Source of the DNA: Mogibacterium sp. | GTDB taxonomy: Bacteria; Bacillota; Clostridia; Peptostreptococcales; Anaerovoracaceae | Direction of reading: 5' to 3' | Length of the DNA: 64,000 nucleotides | Assembly (NCBI GenBank): GCA_016775335.1 | Contig: JAEUGJ010000012.1 | Coordinates: 1-64,000, forward strand | In this document: positions 53,196 through 61,953 of the stretch, one piece after another | Numbering within the stretch: position 1 is the stretch's first letter | Layout of the letters: every line of letters begins with the position of its first letter | The notes under the pieces: model-generated | The model's database searches: none | Seen by the model: the letters and a program-made list of their open reading frames with translations, nothing else | What the model was told of the DNA's origin: nothing | Program-made: the position numbers and the translations under genes

Positions 53196-53387
53196 ATGTC
53201 CAGGAAATGTGAAGTTTGCGGTAAGGGACAGACTTCGGGAAACGCTGTTTCTCATTCGAATAGACACTCCAGAAGAAAATGGAATGCGAATATTCAGACA
53301 GTAAGAGTCAGTGAGAACGGTTCGGTCAGAAAGGCGAATGTTTGCACAAGTTGTCTGAGATCTGGCAAGGTTAACCGTGCCATCTAG
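53196..53387 (+). CDS. rpmB: 50S ribosomal protein L28
   Basis: 63 residues with the bL28 start MSRKCEVCGKGQTSGNAVSHS, the basic centre NRHSRRKWNANIQTVRV and the CTSCLRSGKV end, giving a four-cysteine zinc-type set. ATG 53196 follows AAAGGAGG; a longer in-frame frame has no support. It has its own promoter and terminator. Confidence 0.95.
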   Translation: MSRKCEVCGKGQTSGNAVSHSNRHSRRKWNANIQTVRVSENGSVRKANVCTSCLRSGKVNRAI

Positions 53388-53404
53388 TCCATACAGGCTG
53401 TGTA

Positions 53405-53440
53405 AAAGTCTTAAACGGATTTCCGTTTAAGACTTTTTTT
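53405..53440 (+). terminator. Terminator of rpmB
   Basis: AAAGTCTTAAACGG pairs with CCGTTTAAGACTTT around four bases, with a T-run. Confidence 0.93.
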
Positions 53441-53514
53441 ATATGCAAATATTGTATGCAGAAGAATTGCGCTGTGATACAATTTATTTAGTGCGAAGTG
53501 AAGGAGGTTTCAAT

Positions 53515-53934
53515 ATGGCAACGATGTCAAAGAATGAATACGGTGTCATTTCCGTCGCGGGAAGTGCGATTACCCGGATGATTGTGGACAACCTTCTTTC
53601 TTTTGAAGATACCTTGCTGCCGTGTAATCGGAAAGGCAAGCTTCTTCGGAAGAGTATTTTTACCGGAAACCACGAGCTGGGTAATTCCGTCGAAATCCGA
53701 GAGAAGTCGGAAGGAATTCACGTGGATATTTTTGCGGTGGCGGCCGTCCATGGAACGTTGGTGGGCGCGTCCCAGCAATTGTTTGATATGGTGGAAGAAG
53801 ATTTCGGCGTGCTGTGCCTGGAGAAACCGGCGGAAATTCGATTGAATATCATGGGCTTTCTGCCGGAGGGCGGGAAGCAGCCGGTGGGAAGAAAGTATAC
53901 CTTGAGAAGAAGAAATGTACGGGAAAAAGAGTGA
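53515..53934 (+). CDS. Asp23/Gls24-like (YloU type) protein
   Basis: 139 residues. The start NEYGVISVAGSAITRMIVDN and the stretch GIHVDIFAVAAVHGTLVGASQQLFDMVEED match the Asp23/Gls24 (DUF322) envelope-stress family. In many Firmicutes a homologue stands between rpmB and the DAK2-type yloV gene that precedes recG. Here recG follows after four bases and yloV is absent from this place. ATG 53515 has AAGGAGG eight bases upstream. Confidence 0.75.
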   Translation: MATMSKNEYGVISVAGSAITRMIVDNLLSFEDTLLPCNRKGKLLRKSIFTGNHELGNSVEIREKSEGIHVDIFAVAAVHGTLVGASQQLFDMVEEDFGVLCLEKPAEIRLNIMGFLPEGGKQPVGRKYTLRRRNVREKE

Positions 53935-53938
53935 CGGG

Positions 53939-55975
53939 ATGCTGAAATTATCGGATGACGTTGCCGCGGTTCGGGGCATCGGGAAGAAGAAAAAAGAGCT
54001 TCTGGGAAAGCTGGAAATCGCCACGGTGCGGGATTTGATGGACCATTTTCCGGTTCGGTATCGGGATTGGCGGTGGAACTGGTTTTCCAATGATTTGGAA
54101 GACGGCGGTGAGTATCGCGTTGCCGGAAAGCTGGAGCGAAAGCGGTTCAGTGCATACGGTGGTCGAAACGGAAACACGCCGATGTTGGAATGCATCTTTC
54201 GAGACGGATACGGACAGTTCAAAGTGTGGTTTTATAACATGCCTTTTTTGGATAAGAATCTTCGGCTGAATAAAGGCTACGTGATCTTTGGCAAATGCCG
54301 GAGACGAGGCTGGGACGATTTGCCGATTTTTGATAATCCGGAAATCTATCCGGAAGGCAGTGCGAAGGAACGGGAGCGAAAGGGGTACCTTCCGGTGTAC
54401 AGGTGTACGGCGGGCGTTACCACCAATGATTTCAATCGGTGGATTAAGTATGCGCTGAAAGCGTTGGAATACGACGCGGAGTGGATTCCGGAGGACGTGA
54501 TTCGAAAACGAAAACTCTGCACTGAAAAATATAAATACGAACACCTGCATTTTCCGGAATCGCTGCAGACATATCGGATTGCCCGGTCGCGTTATGTATA
54601 TGAAAATTTGTTTTTATACCAACTGGTCACGCAGTGGAATCGAGCCCAGCTTTATCATGAGGCGGGAGATTCCTCGGTGGCGGAAATCAGTCTGACGCCG
54701 TTTCTGGAGAAGCTGCCATTCGAACTGACGGAGGGACAGAAAAGTGCGGTGCGGGATATTCAGCAGGATTTGAGCTCTTCGAGACCTATGAATCGACTGG
54801 TTCAAGGGGATGTGGGCTGCGGCAAGACGGCGGTGGCGGAGACGGCATTGTACCGGGTGGCGGCGGCCGGCGGACAATGTGCGTTCATGGCGCCCACGGA
54901 GATTCTGGCGCGGCAGCATCATGAGAAGCTGTCGAAGAATTTTGAACCTCTGGGAATTCGCTGCGTTCTGCTCATCAGCGCCATGAGTGCGCCGGAGAAA
55001 AATAAGGTGCTTCAGGAAATTCGGGAAGGCACGGCCGATGTGGTGGTGGGAACTCACGCCATCATCCAAGAAGGGGTGACCTTTCAGAACCTGGAACTGG
55101 TGATTACCGACGAGCAGCATCGGTTTGGTGTGAATCAGCGGCGTTTGCTGATGGAGAAATCCCGAATTCCAAACGTTCTGGTCATGTCCGCAACGCCGAT
55201 CCCACGAACGCTGCAGGCCACGGTGTACGGAGATATGGATTTTTCCATGATTCGGTCCAGACCGGCGGAGCGAAAGGGCATCATCACCCGGGTGGTGAAT
55301 CACCGCCTGCGGTCGAAGGCCTATGCTCAGGTGAAAAAAGAAGTTCAAGACGGAAACCGGGCCTATATTGTGGCACCGGCTATCGATGAAGGGGAAGAAA
55401 TGGTTTCCGTGACGGCGCTGTACCGAGAGGTAAAAAAGTGGTTTTCTCCGGCGGTGGTGGCCGTGCTTCACGGAAGGATGGACCCTTCGGAAAAAAAACG
55501 GGTCATGGCGGAGTTTGCCGAGGGAAAGATTCAGATTCTCGTATCCACGGTGGTAATTGAGGTAGGCATCGATGTGCCGGAGGCCACCGTGATGGTTATT
55601 GAGAATGCGGATCGGTTCGGATTGGCGCAGCTGCATCAGCTTCGCGGAAGAGTGGGGCGGAGCAATCGGCAGTCTTATTGCTGGCTGGTGAACTACAGCG
55701 AGTCGGAAGGCGCGGCGGATCGGCTTCAGATTATGCAGGAGACGGATGACGGCTTCCTGATCAGTGAGGAGGACTACCGCCTTCGCGGACCGGGAGATGT
55801 GCACGGAACCATGCAGCACGGAAGCATGAGCATGCTGGGAGAATTCTTGAAATACGAGCACATCCTTCAGTTCGCAAAGGAAGATGTGGAAGAGATGGAT
55901 TTGCTTCATCTGGATGAAAACGTGCGAAGCAAAATGAAGCAGTACCTTTGGGACAATTACGAAAATACGATATAA
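53939..55975 (+). CDS. recG: ATP-dependent DNA helicase RecG
   Basis: 678 residues. RecG remodels stalled replication forks and Holliday junctions. The wedge/OB domain covers about 1-230 (RYRDWRWNWFSN). The helicase motifs are GDVGCGKTAVAE (I), TDEQHRFG (II, DEQH), MSATPIPRT (III), STVVIEVGIDVPEATVMVIENADRFGLAQLHQLRGRVGR (V and VI region). I choose ATG 53939 (MLKLSDDVAAVRGIGKKK), the usual RecG start; ATG 53915 overlapping the previous gene is possible. Confidence 0.95.
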   Translation: MLKLSDDVAAVRGIGKKKKELLGKLEIATVRDLMDHFPVRYRDWRWNWFSNDLEDGGEYRVAGKLERKRFSAYGGRNGNTPMLECIFRDGYGQFKVWFYNMPFLDKNLRLNKGYVIFGKCRRRGWDDLPIFDNPEIYPEGSAKERERKGYLPVYRCTAGVTTNDFNRWIKYALKALEYDAEWIPEDVIRKRKLCTEKYKYEHLHFPESLQTYRIARSRYVYENLFLYQLVTQWNRAQLYHEAGDSSVAEISLTPFLEKLPFELTEGQKSAVRDIQQDLSSSRPMNRLVQGDVGCGKTAVAETALYRVAAAGGQCAFMAPTEILARQHHEKLSKNFEPLGIRCVLLISAMSAPEKNKVLQEIREGTADVVVGTHAIIQEGVTFQNLELVITDEQHRFGVNQRRLLMEKSRIPNVLVMSATPIPRTLQATVYGDMDFSMIRSRPAERKGIITRVVNHRLRSKAYAQVKKEVQDGNRAYIVAPAIDEGEEMVSVTALYREVKKWFSPAVVAVLHGRMDPSEKKRVMAEFAEGKIQILVSTVVIEVGIDVPEATVMVIENADRFGLAQLHQLRGRVGRSNRQSYCWLVNYSESEGAADRLQIMQETDDGFLISEEDYRLRGPGDVHGTMQHGSMSMLGEFLKYEHILQFAKEDVEEMDLLHLDENVRSKMKQYLWDNYENTI

Positions 55976-56013
55976 ATTTTACATTATAAAATAGAAATGA
56001 GGAGCGTGAACCA

Positions 56014-56550
56014 ATGAGAATCAATGCGGGAGATTATAAATTTCGAAAGATTGAGCTTCCGGCGGATATCCGGCCGACCACCGAGAAGGTTCGGGAAGCC
56101 ATTTGCAGCATGGTGATGCCGTCAATTCCGGATGCCAACGTTCTGGATCTGTTTGCCGGATCCGGGGTGCTGGGGCTGGAACTGCTTTCCCGTGGGGCAA
56201 GTCATTGCCGGTTCAATGACTGTTCCAGAAAGCATATTGCCATCGTTCAGGAAAACATCGACAACTGCAGGGCGAATGATAAGGCTGTCGTATCCACGAT
56301 GGATTTCCGCAAGTGCCTGGATTCCCTGCAGGAAAAAATGAATTTGATCATCCTGGATCCACCGTACCGGGCCGGCTATTACGAGGAGGCAATTGAGAAA
56401 ATAATGGAGAACGACCTCCTTGCGGAGAATGGCTTAATTGTTGCAGAACATCTGTACGAAGAAACCCTTCCGGAAGAGATTGCCGGACTGAAAAAGATAA
56501 AAGAAAAGAAGTACGGAACCATTGGAGTGGATATCTACACAAGAGCCTAA
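56014..56550 (+). CDS. rsmD: 16S rRNA (guanine-966-N2)-methyltransferase RsmD
   Basis: 178 residues. MRINAGDYKFRKIELP, RPTTEKVREAICSM, the SAM motif LDLFAGSGVLGLELLSRGA and the catalytic IILDPPYRAGYYEE are all present. It methylates G966 of 16S rRNA. It lies between recG and coaD, as in many Firmicutes. Confidence 0.95.
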   Translation: MRINAGDYKFRKIELPADIRPTTEKVREAICSMVMPSIPDANVLDLFAGSGVLGLELLSRGASHCRFNDCSRKHIAIVQENIDNCRANDKAVVSTMDFRKCLDSLQEKMNLIILDPPYRAGYYEEAIEKIMENDLLAENGLIVAEHLYEETLPEEIAGLKKIKEKKYGTIGVDIYTRA

Positions 56551-56607
56551 AATGGTTGCATAGCTTGTTGTATTTTGATAGAATTAACTGAAAAGGTAGG
56601 TGAAAAT

Positions 56608-57105
56608 ATGAAACGTACCGCATTGTATGCCGGTTCCTTCGATCCGATCACAAACGGTCATCTGGATATTGTGGAACGGGCTGCGCACATGTTCGATTCG
56701 ATTACGGTGGGAGTTCTGGTGAACAACTCAAAGAAACCGATTCTGACACTGGAGGAGCGAATTCAAGTGGTGAGGGAGGCGACCGCCCATCTTGACAATG
56801 TGGAAGTGGAAAGTTTCGACGGCCTTTTGGCGGATTATGTGAACCGGAAGCAGTTCAGTGCAGTGATTCGGGGACTTCGAGCAACAACGGATTTCGAATA
56901 CGAGATTCAGATGGCGCAGATGAACGATCGATTGTACACCGGAAATACGGAAACCATTTTTTTGATGACGAATCCGAAATATTCTTTTATCAGTTCGTCA
57001 TTAATTAAAGAAGTGGCGTCTTTGGGAGGCGATGTATCCGGCCTTTTGCCGGAGTGTGCGCTGCAAGCGATTCAGCGAAAAATTGTAGAACAAACAGAAT
57101 TGTAG
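56608..57105 (+). CDS. coaD: Phosphopantetheine adenylyltransferase
   Basis: 165 residues with the nucleotidyl-transferase start ALYAGSFDPITNGHLDIVERA (T/HxGH), RGLRATTDFEYE and the ISSSLIKEVASLGGDVSGLLP end. It makes dephospho-CoA from ATP and phosphopantetheine. ATG 56608 follows AGGTGA; an earlier in-frame start has no site. Confidence 0.96.
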   Translation: MKRTALYAGSFDPITNGHLDIVERAAHMFDSITVGVLVNNSKKPILTLEERIQVVREATAHLDNVEVESFDGLLADYVNRKQFSAVIRGLRATTDFEYEIQMAQMNDRLYTGNTETIFLMTNPKYSFISSSLIKEVASLGGDVSGLLPECALQAIQRKIVEQTEL

Positions 57106-57171
57106 AGCGAACAGAAGACGGACATAATTCGAATTTACATATATAAATGTATAAATGGGAGGATTAATGCT

Positions 57172-57756
57172 ATGAGTGATGCATCCATTAAAGTAATGCA
57201 GTTGCTGGATGAATTGGAAGATATCCTGGAAACTGCCTCGAAGGTTCCTTTCTCGGACAAGGCCATTGTGGACAGCGAGGAGATTTCGCAGATTATCAGC
57301 GACATTCGCCTCAGCATGCCGAAGGATATTCAGCAGGCGCAGTGGGTGAAGGATGAACAGGATCGAATCATCAACGAAGCAAAAGCAGAGTACGACAAGG
57401 TAATCGTTGCGGCGAAGAAGCAGGCAGAATATCTTGTGGAGACGGATGTAATCAAGAGAGAAGCAGAGAAACGTGCCGGTGCGGTAATCGCAGAGGCGGA
57501 GAGCCACGGTCGGTACATGAAGCTGCGTTCTTACGAATACATCGACAAGATGTTGTACGATATGCAGAATGAAATCGCAAAGCTGGCGACGGATTACATT
57601 CAGCCGATGAACGATCACTTTACGGAGATGCTGAATGGAATCAACACCCAGGTGAACAGCAACCGTCAGGAGATGCGGGATATGGCAGAGCGCATTCAGA
57701 GCCGGGAAGCGGCTTCGGATGACCGTTATGCATCCTACGGAGAAGATGAAGAGTAA
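57172..57756 (+). CDS. Coiled-coil protein, ATP synthase subunit B-like
   Basis: 194 residues, mostly predicted helix: an acidic start (IKVMQLLDELEDILETASK), a long charged coiled coil (DRIINEAKAEYDKVIVAAKKQAEYLVETD) and a second helical part. It resembles the small helical proteins found between coaD and tmcAL in Clostridia, often labelled ATPase or DivIVA-like. No catalytic motif is seen. The function is unknown; a scaffold role is possible. It overlaps tmcAL by 11 bases. Confidence 0.75.
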   Translation: MSDASIKVMQLLDELEDILETASKVPFSDKAIVDSEEISQIISDIRLSMPKDIQQAQWVKDEQDRIINEAKAEYDKVIVAAKKQAEYLVETDVIKREAEKRAGAVIAEAESHGRYMKLRSYEYIDKMLYDMQNEIAKLATDYIQPMNDHFTEMLNGINTQVNSNRQEMRDMAERIQSREAASDDRYASYGEDEE

Positions 57757-58909
57757 CATCGTTGGAATTGTTGCGGAATTCAATCCCATGCACTTCGGCC
57801 ATCGCTATCTGATTGAAGAGGCGAAGCGCCGGACGGGGGCGGATGCCGTGGTGTGCGCTGTGAGCGGAAATTTCGTACAGCGGGGAGCGCCGGCGGTTCT
57901 GGATAAATGGCAGCGAACGGAGATTGCATTGCAAAACCAAGTCGACCTGGTGCTGGAGATTCCGACGGTACATTGCCTTGGAAATGCGGCGGTATACGCG
58001 GCTTCCGGAGTTCAGCTGCTGGAGGCTTTTGGTGGGGTTACCCACATTGCGTTCGGAAGCGAATCCGGCGATTTGGAAGGTTTGCGGAAGGTTTCTGACT
58101 ATATGCAGGAACATGAATCCGAAATGCGCCGGAAGATTGCGGTGCGCCGAAAGTCGGGGGAGAGTTATCCCGTTGCTCGGGAAAAAGTACTGCGAGAATC
58201 CGACATGACGGAAGCCTCATTGTATCAGACGTCTAACGATATTTTGGCTTTGGAATACCTGAAGAATATCCGTACTTTGAAGCCGATTGCTGTACAGCGG
58301 CAGGGAGCCGGATATCACGAGACGGATTCGCCGGAAAAAGAATTCTGGAGCAGTACCGGAATCCGAAAGGCAATTTCGGAAAATCGGCTGCCGGAGGATC
58401 GGGTGCCCTGGTCGTCCGAGAAACTGGATTTCCATATTTCGGAAGAGAACTGGTTTCAAGGAATTCGATATGCGATTCTCATGAAGACACCGGAGGAACT
58501 GGATTCGGCGCCGGGCGGAGGAGAAGGCCTGGGAAATCGTCTGAAGGAGGCGGCTCGAAAGGCGCAGTCCTTGGATGAGCTGATTCTGAATACGAAATCC
58601 AAGCGATATACCTATACCAGAATTTCCAGGTGGCTGTATCAGATTCTTCTGGGGATTACCGTTGACCTACAGAATCAGTCGCCGGAATACCTGCGGGTAC
58701 TGGGCTTCAGCGAGAGAGGTCGGGAAATTCTTCGGGAAACCAAGAGAAACGAATGGAACCGGCTGCCTTTTGTGGATAATATCAACAAATCCGGACTGGA
58801 TTCTCGAATGCTTCAGATGGATGTGCTGGCTTCGGATGTGTATAATTTGATGACCGGCCAATCGATTTGGGACGGTTCCGATAACTGCCGAAGGGTAGTT
58901 ATAAAATAA
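57746..58909 (+). CDS. tmcAL: tRNA(Met) cytidine acetate ligase
   Basis: 387 residues. GIVAEFNPMHFGHRYLIEEAKRRTGAD (nucleotidyl-transferase HxGH), SGNFVQRGAPAVLDKWQR and the AFGSESGD motif define TmcAL, which makes ac4C34 in elongator tRNA-Met from acetate and ATP. ATG 57746 (MKSNIVGIV) overlaps the end of the previous gene. Confidence 0.92.
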   Translation: MKSNIVGIVAEFNPMHFGHRYLIEEAKRRTGADAVVCAVSGNFVQRGAPAVLDKWQRTEIALQNQVDLVLEIPTVHCLGNAAVYAASGVQLLEAFGGVTHIAFGSESGDLEGLRKVSDYMQEHESEMRRKIAVRRKSGESYPVAREKVLRESDMTEASLYQTSNDILALEYLKNIRTLKPIAVQRQGAGYHETDSPEKEFWSSTGIRKAISENRLPEDRVPWSSEKLDFHISEENWFQGIRYAILMKTPEELDSAPGGGEGLGNRLKEAARKAQSLDELILNTKSKRYTYTRISRWLYQILLGITVDLQNQSPEYLRVLGFSERGREILRETKRNEWNRLPFVDNINKSGLDSRMLQMDVLASDVYNLMTGQSIWDGSDNCRRVVIK

Positions 58910-58921
58910 TTTAGAAAAGGC

Positions 58922-58950
58922 TTGACAATATACACATGCAAAGCTATAAT
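58922..58950 (+). promoter_or_regulatory. Promoter of rpmF
   Basis: TTGACA at 58922-58927 and TATAAT at 58945-58950, spacer 17: a consensus housekeeping promoter. Confidence 0.9.
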
Positions 58951-59008
58951 TAATTGTTGTAACGCGTAAATAAACAAAATCAGATAGAGTTATAAGGAGG
59001 TGTCGACA

Positions 59009-59188
59009 GTGGCAGTACCTAAGAGGAAAACATCAAAAGCAAAGACTGGAAGCAGAAAGTCTGCGAATATGAAGATGGGCGCTCCTGGACTTTCAATTTG
59101 TCCTCAGTGTCATGAGCCTAAGCTTCCGCACAGAGTTTGTCCAAACTGTGGTTACTACGACGGTAAAGACGTTGTAAACGAAAACTAA
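59009..59188 (+). CDS. rpmF: 50S ribosomal protein L32
   Basis: 59 residues with the bL32 start MAVPKRKTSKAKTGSRK read from GTG 59009, which follows AAGGAGG, and a CPQC/CPNC zinc ribbon (ICPQCHEPKLPHRVCPNCGYY). An unusual feature is that the DUF177 gene that often precedes rpmF is absent. Confidence 0.96.
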   Translation: MAVPKRKTSKAKTGSRKSANMKMGAPGLSICPQCHEPKLPHRVCPNCGYYDGKDVVNEN

Positions 59189-59205
59189 TTGATGTTTGAT
59201 TGTGG

Positions 59206-59237
59206 GTGATTCAAGCATAGCTTGAATCACTTTTTTT
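59206..59237 (+). terminator. Terminator of rpmF
   Basis: GTGATTCAAG pairs with CTTGAATCAC and TTTTTTT follows. Confidence 0.93.
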
Positions 59238-59334
59238 ATGCAAAATATACGGATTTTGCAATCCAACCGAATATGGAGTATAATAATACGATATTTATAG
59301 TTAACTTTTTTTGAGTAATTCACAGGGAGGAACG

Positions 59335-61953
59335 ATGGCAGTCGGTTCTGGAAAGAAGAAAAAACAGACGAAAAAAACTGCAGCAAAAACAAAAGAAACT
59401 GCATCCTCTCCTCATCCGAAGGAATGGCAGGAGCAGATTCGAGAGCTTCAAGAGCAGCGGAAACGGGATTATCGCATCCTGGATAAGATTTGGGGCATCA
59501 TATTTTTGGCCGTGGGAATTTTCCTGGTGATTACAACGCAGCTGAACACCACCGGCACATTTGGAAATGCGATTCACAGTCTCGTATTCGGACTTTTTGG
59601 GCTGATGGCGTATGCATTGCCGTATTATTTCATCGCGTTGGCCCTTTGCCTCTTTCTTCGAAAAATGCAGCACATTAACGGAAGGACGACATTTTTCTCC
59701 TTCCTGATTTTTGTCATGCTCTGTATTCTGAATTCCTATCGCTATCTGGATGAGACGAACATACAGCTGTCCATCTCCGCGATGGGGGACTTTTTTGATG
59801 GCGGAATTCAGCTTCGGAACGGCGGCGTCTTCGGTATGTGGCTGGGAGGCTTGATCGTCAAGCTGCTGGGAAAACCGGGCTTGATTATATTCGCAGTGGC
59901 GGTGATTGCCATCTCCGTCCTTTTGGTTGCGGATACGCCGATTTCCAAGTACCTCGGCAAGAAACGGGAGCAACGGGAAGAAAAGACCATTCTTCGGGAA
60001 ATGCTGGCGGAGAAGAGAGACGCGCAGGCGAAGACCGCATCGGAGGAGAGCAACGTTCCGATTATTGCCCCATCCCATTCGATGTCGCAGGTGAAGGATC
60101 CGCTGGAACTTCCGATGGAAGAAGGGGCTCGGCAAAGCTTCATGCAGAATCTGGAGGGAGCGGATTTCGGTGAATCGATTGTAACCAATACCGGTTTTGG
60201 GCTGGACGGAGGAAGTGCTTCCGATGCAGGCTTCGGACTGGGACTTTCGGGAGACTTTGCACCGCCGGAAAACGCGGCCGCGGCGCCGAATCCTTTTATG
60301 GATGATTTTATGAGTGTGGAATCGGCAACGACGGAGCCGATGGGTCTGAATTCGGAAGCGAGTGCGGCCCCGGAGAACATTAAGGAAATCAGGAAGGAGA
60401 ACACTCCGACGGCGATGGACAATACGGAGATGGCGCTTCAGGCGGAGGAGAATTTGGCGAAAAAGATTCTGACCACATCCTATGTGTTTCCGCCGGTGGA
60501 TTTGATGAAGAAACCGAAGGCAAAGCAGATGCAGATGAATGAACATCAGCTTGAGCAGAAGGCGGCTTTGCTGGAAAATACATTGCAGAATTTTCACGTG
60601 GATGCCAGGGTGCTGAATGTCACTCAAGGATCGTCGGTAACGCGGTACGAAGTGCAGCCGGCGGTGGGAGTAAAGGTCAGCAGCATCACGAAGCTGGCAG
60701 ATGATATCGCCCTGAACCTTCGGGCGAAGAGCATCCGAATCGAGGCGCCGATTCCGGGAAAGGCGGCTGTAGGCATTGAAGTGGAGAATGAGAAACCGGA
60801 TATGGTTTCCATTCGGGAGCTTATCGATTCCAAGGAATTTCGGAATGCCTCATCGAAGATTAGTTTTGCGGTGGGAAAAGATATTTCCGGGCGCAATGTG
60901 ATTGCGAACCTGAAGGAAATGCCGCACCTGCTGATTGCGGGGGCGACCGGATCGGGAAAGAGCGTGTGCATCAATACGATTATCACCAGCTTGCTGTATA
61001 AGGCCTCGCCGGATGAGGTGAAGCTGATTCTGATTGACCCGAAAGTGGTGGAGCTTGGAAACTATAACGGAATACCTCATCTGCTGGTTCCGGTGGTGAC
61101 AGACCCGAAGAAGGCGGCCGCCGCGCTGAACTGGGCGGTGAATGAAATGACCCAGCGGTACAAGTACTTTGCCGAGGAAAGCGTAAAGGATTTGGACTCC
61201 TACAACGAGCTGATGAGAGCCAATCAGGAGCCGGATAAGGTATTGCCGAAAATCGTCATTATCATCGACGAGCTGGCGGACCTGATGATGGTGGCACCGT
61301 CCCAGGTGGAAGAATCCATTTGCCGATTGGCCCAGCTGGCCCGGGCAGCGGGAATGCATCTGATTGTGGCAACCCAACGTCCGTCGGTGGATGTGGTGAC
61401 CGGTTTGATTAAGGCCAACATTCCGTCTCGAATTGCGTTCAGCGTGTCCTCTCAGGTGGACTCCCGAACCATTCTGGATGTGGGAGGCGCCGAGAAGCTT
61501 TTGGGTAAGGGCGATATGCTCTATTCACCGGTGGGCGAGAACAAGCCGCTCCGAATTCAGGGACCGTACATTTCCGATTCGGAGACCGCGCGCATCATCG
61601 ATTTTGTGAAGAAACAGGGAGAGAGCAGCTACGATGAGTCGGTAGTTCAAACCATCGAAACCCCGGAAAAATCCCAGTACGGGGAGGTTTCCGATGAACT
61701 GACGGAGGACGCCATTGCTTTTATCCTGAAGCAGAAGAAAGCCTCGGTGTCCATGCTGCAGCGGCGGTTCCGTATCGGATACAACCGTGCGGCCAGCATC
61801 ATCGATGAAATCGAAGCACGAGGGATTATCAGCCCGGCGGACGGCAGCAAGCCGCGCCAGGTGCTCTATACGGAAGAGGAATACTACGATGCGATTGATT
61901 CGCAGAACAACGGAGCAGAGGAAACGACACATGAGAAAAAAAATATTTATTGA
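59335..61953 (+). CDS. ftsK: DNA translocase FtsK/SpoIIIE
   Basis: 872 residues. After a Lys/Thr-rich start there are about four membrane helices in residues 50-215, then a variable linker rich in Gly, Ala and Ser. The motor follows, with Walker A GATGSGKSV near residue 535, LILIDPKVVELGNYNGIPHLLVPVVTD and Walker B IVIIIDELADLMM. The gamma winged helix is at the end (SVSMLQRRFRIGYNRAASIIDE). It pumps chromosomal DNA through the septum. ATG 59335 follows GGGAGG. Confidence 0.95.
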   Translation: MAVGSGKKKKQTKKTAAKTKETASSPHPKEWQEQIRELQEQRKRDYRILDKIWGIIFLAVGIFLVITTQLNTTGTFGNAIHSLVFGLFGLMAYALPYYFIALALCLFLRKMQHINGRTTFFSFLIFVMLCILNSYRYLDETNIQLSISAMGDFFDGGIQLRNGGVFGMWLGGLIVKLLGKPGLIIFAVAVIAISVLLVADTPISKYLGKKREQREEKTILREMLAEKRDAQAKTASEESNVPIIAPSHSMSQVKDPLELPMEEGARQSFMQNLEGADFGESIVTNTGFGLDGGSASDAGFGLGLSGDFAPPENAAAAPNPFMDDFMSVESATTEPMGLNSEASAAPENIKEIRKENTPTAMDNTEMALQAEENLAKKILTTSYVFPPVDLMKKPKAKQMQMNEHQLEQKAALLENTLQNFHVDARVLNVTQGSSVTRYEVQPAVGVKVSSITKLADDIALNLRAKSIRIEAPIPGKAAVGIEVENEKPDMVSIRELIDSKEFRNASSKISFAVGKDISGRNVIANLKEMPHLLIAGATGSGKSVCINTIITSLLYKASPDEVKLILIDPKVVELGNYNGIPHLLVPVVTDPKKAAAALNWAVNEMTQRYKYFAEESVKDLDSYNELMRANQEPDKVLPKIVIIIDELADLMMVAPSQVEESICRLAQLARAAGMHLIVATQRPSVDVVTGLIKANIPSRIAFSVSSQVDSRTILDVGGAEKLLGKGDMLYSPVGENKPLRIQGPYISDSETARIIDFVKKQGESSYDESVVQTIETPEKSQYGEVSDELTEDAIAFILKQKKASVSMLQRRFRIGYNRAASIIDEIEARGIISPADGSKPRQVLYTEEEYYDAIDSQNNGAEETTHEKKNIY

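Noticed and set aside
54614..55909. Long antisense open frame over recG (431 codons)
   Set aside because: It is a shadow of the GC-skewed recG codons, with no start site or family resemblance.
59320..60627. Antisense open frame over ftsK (435 codons)
   Set aside because: Composition is rich in His and Arg as expected of a reverse shadow; ftsK is certain.
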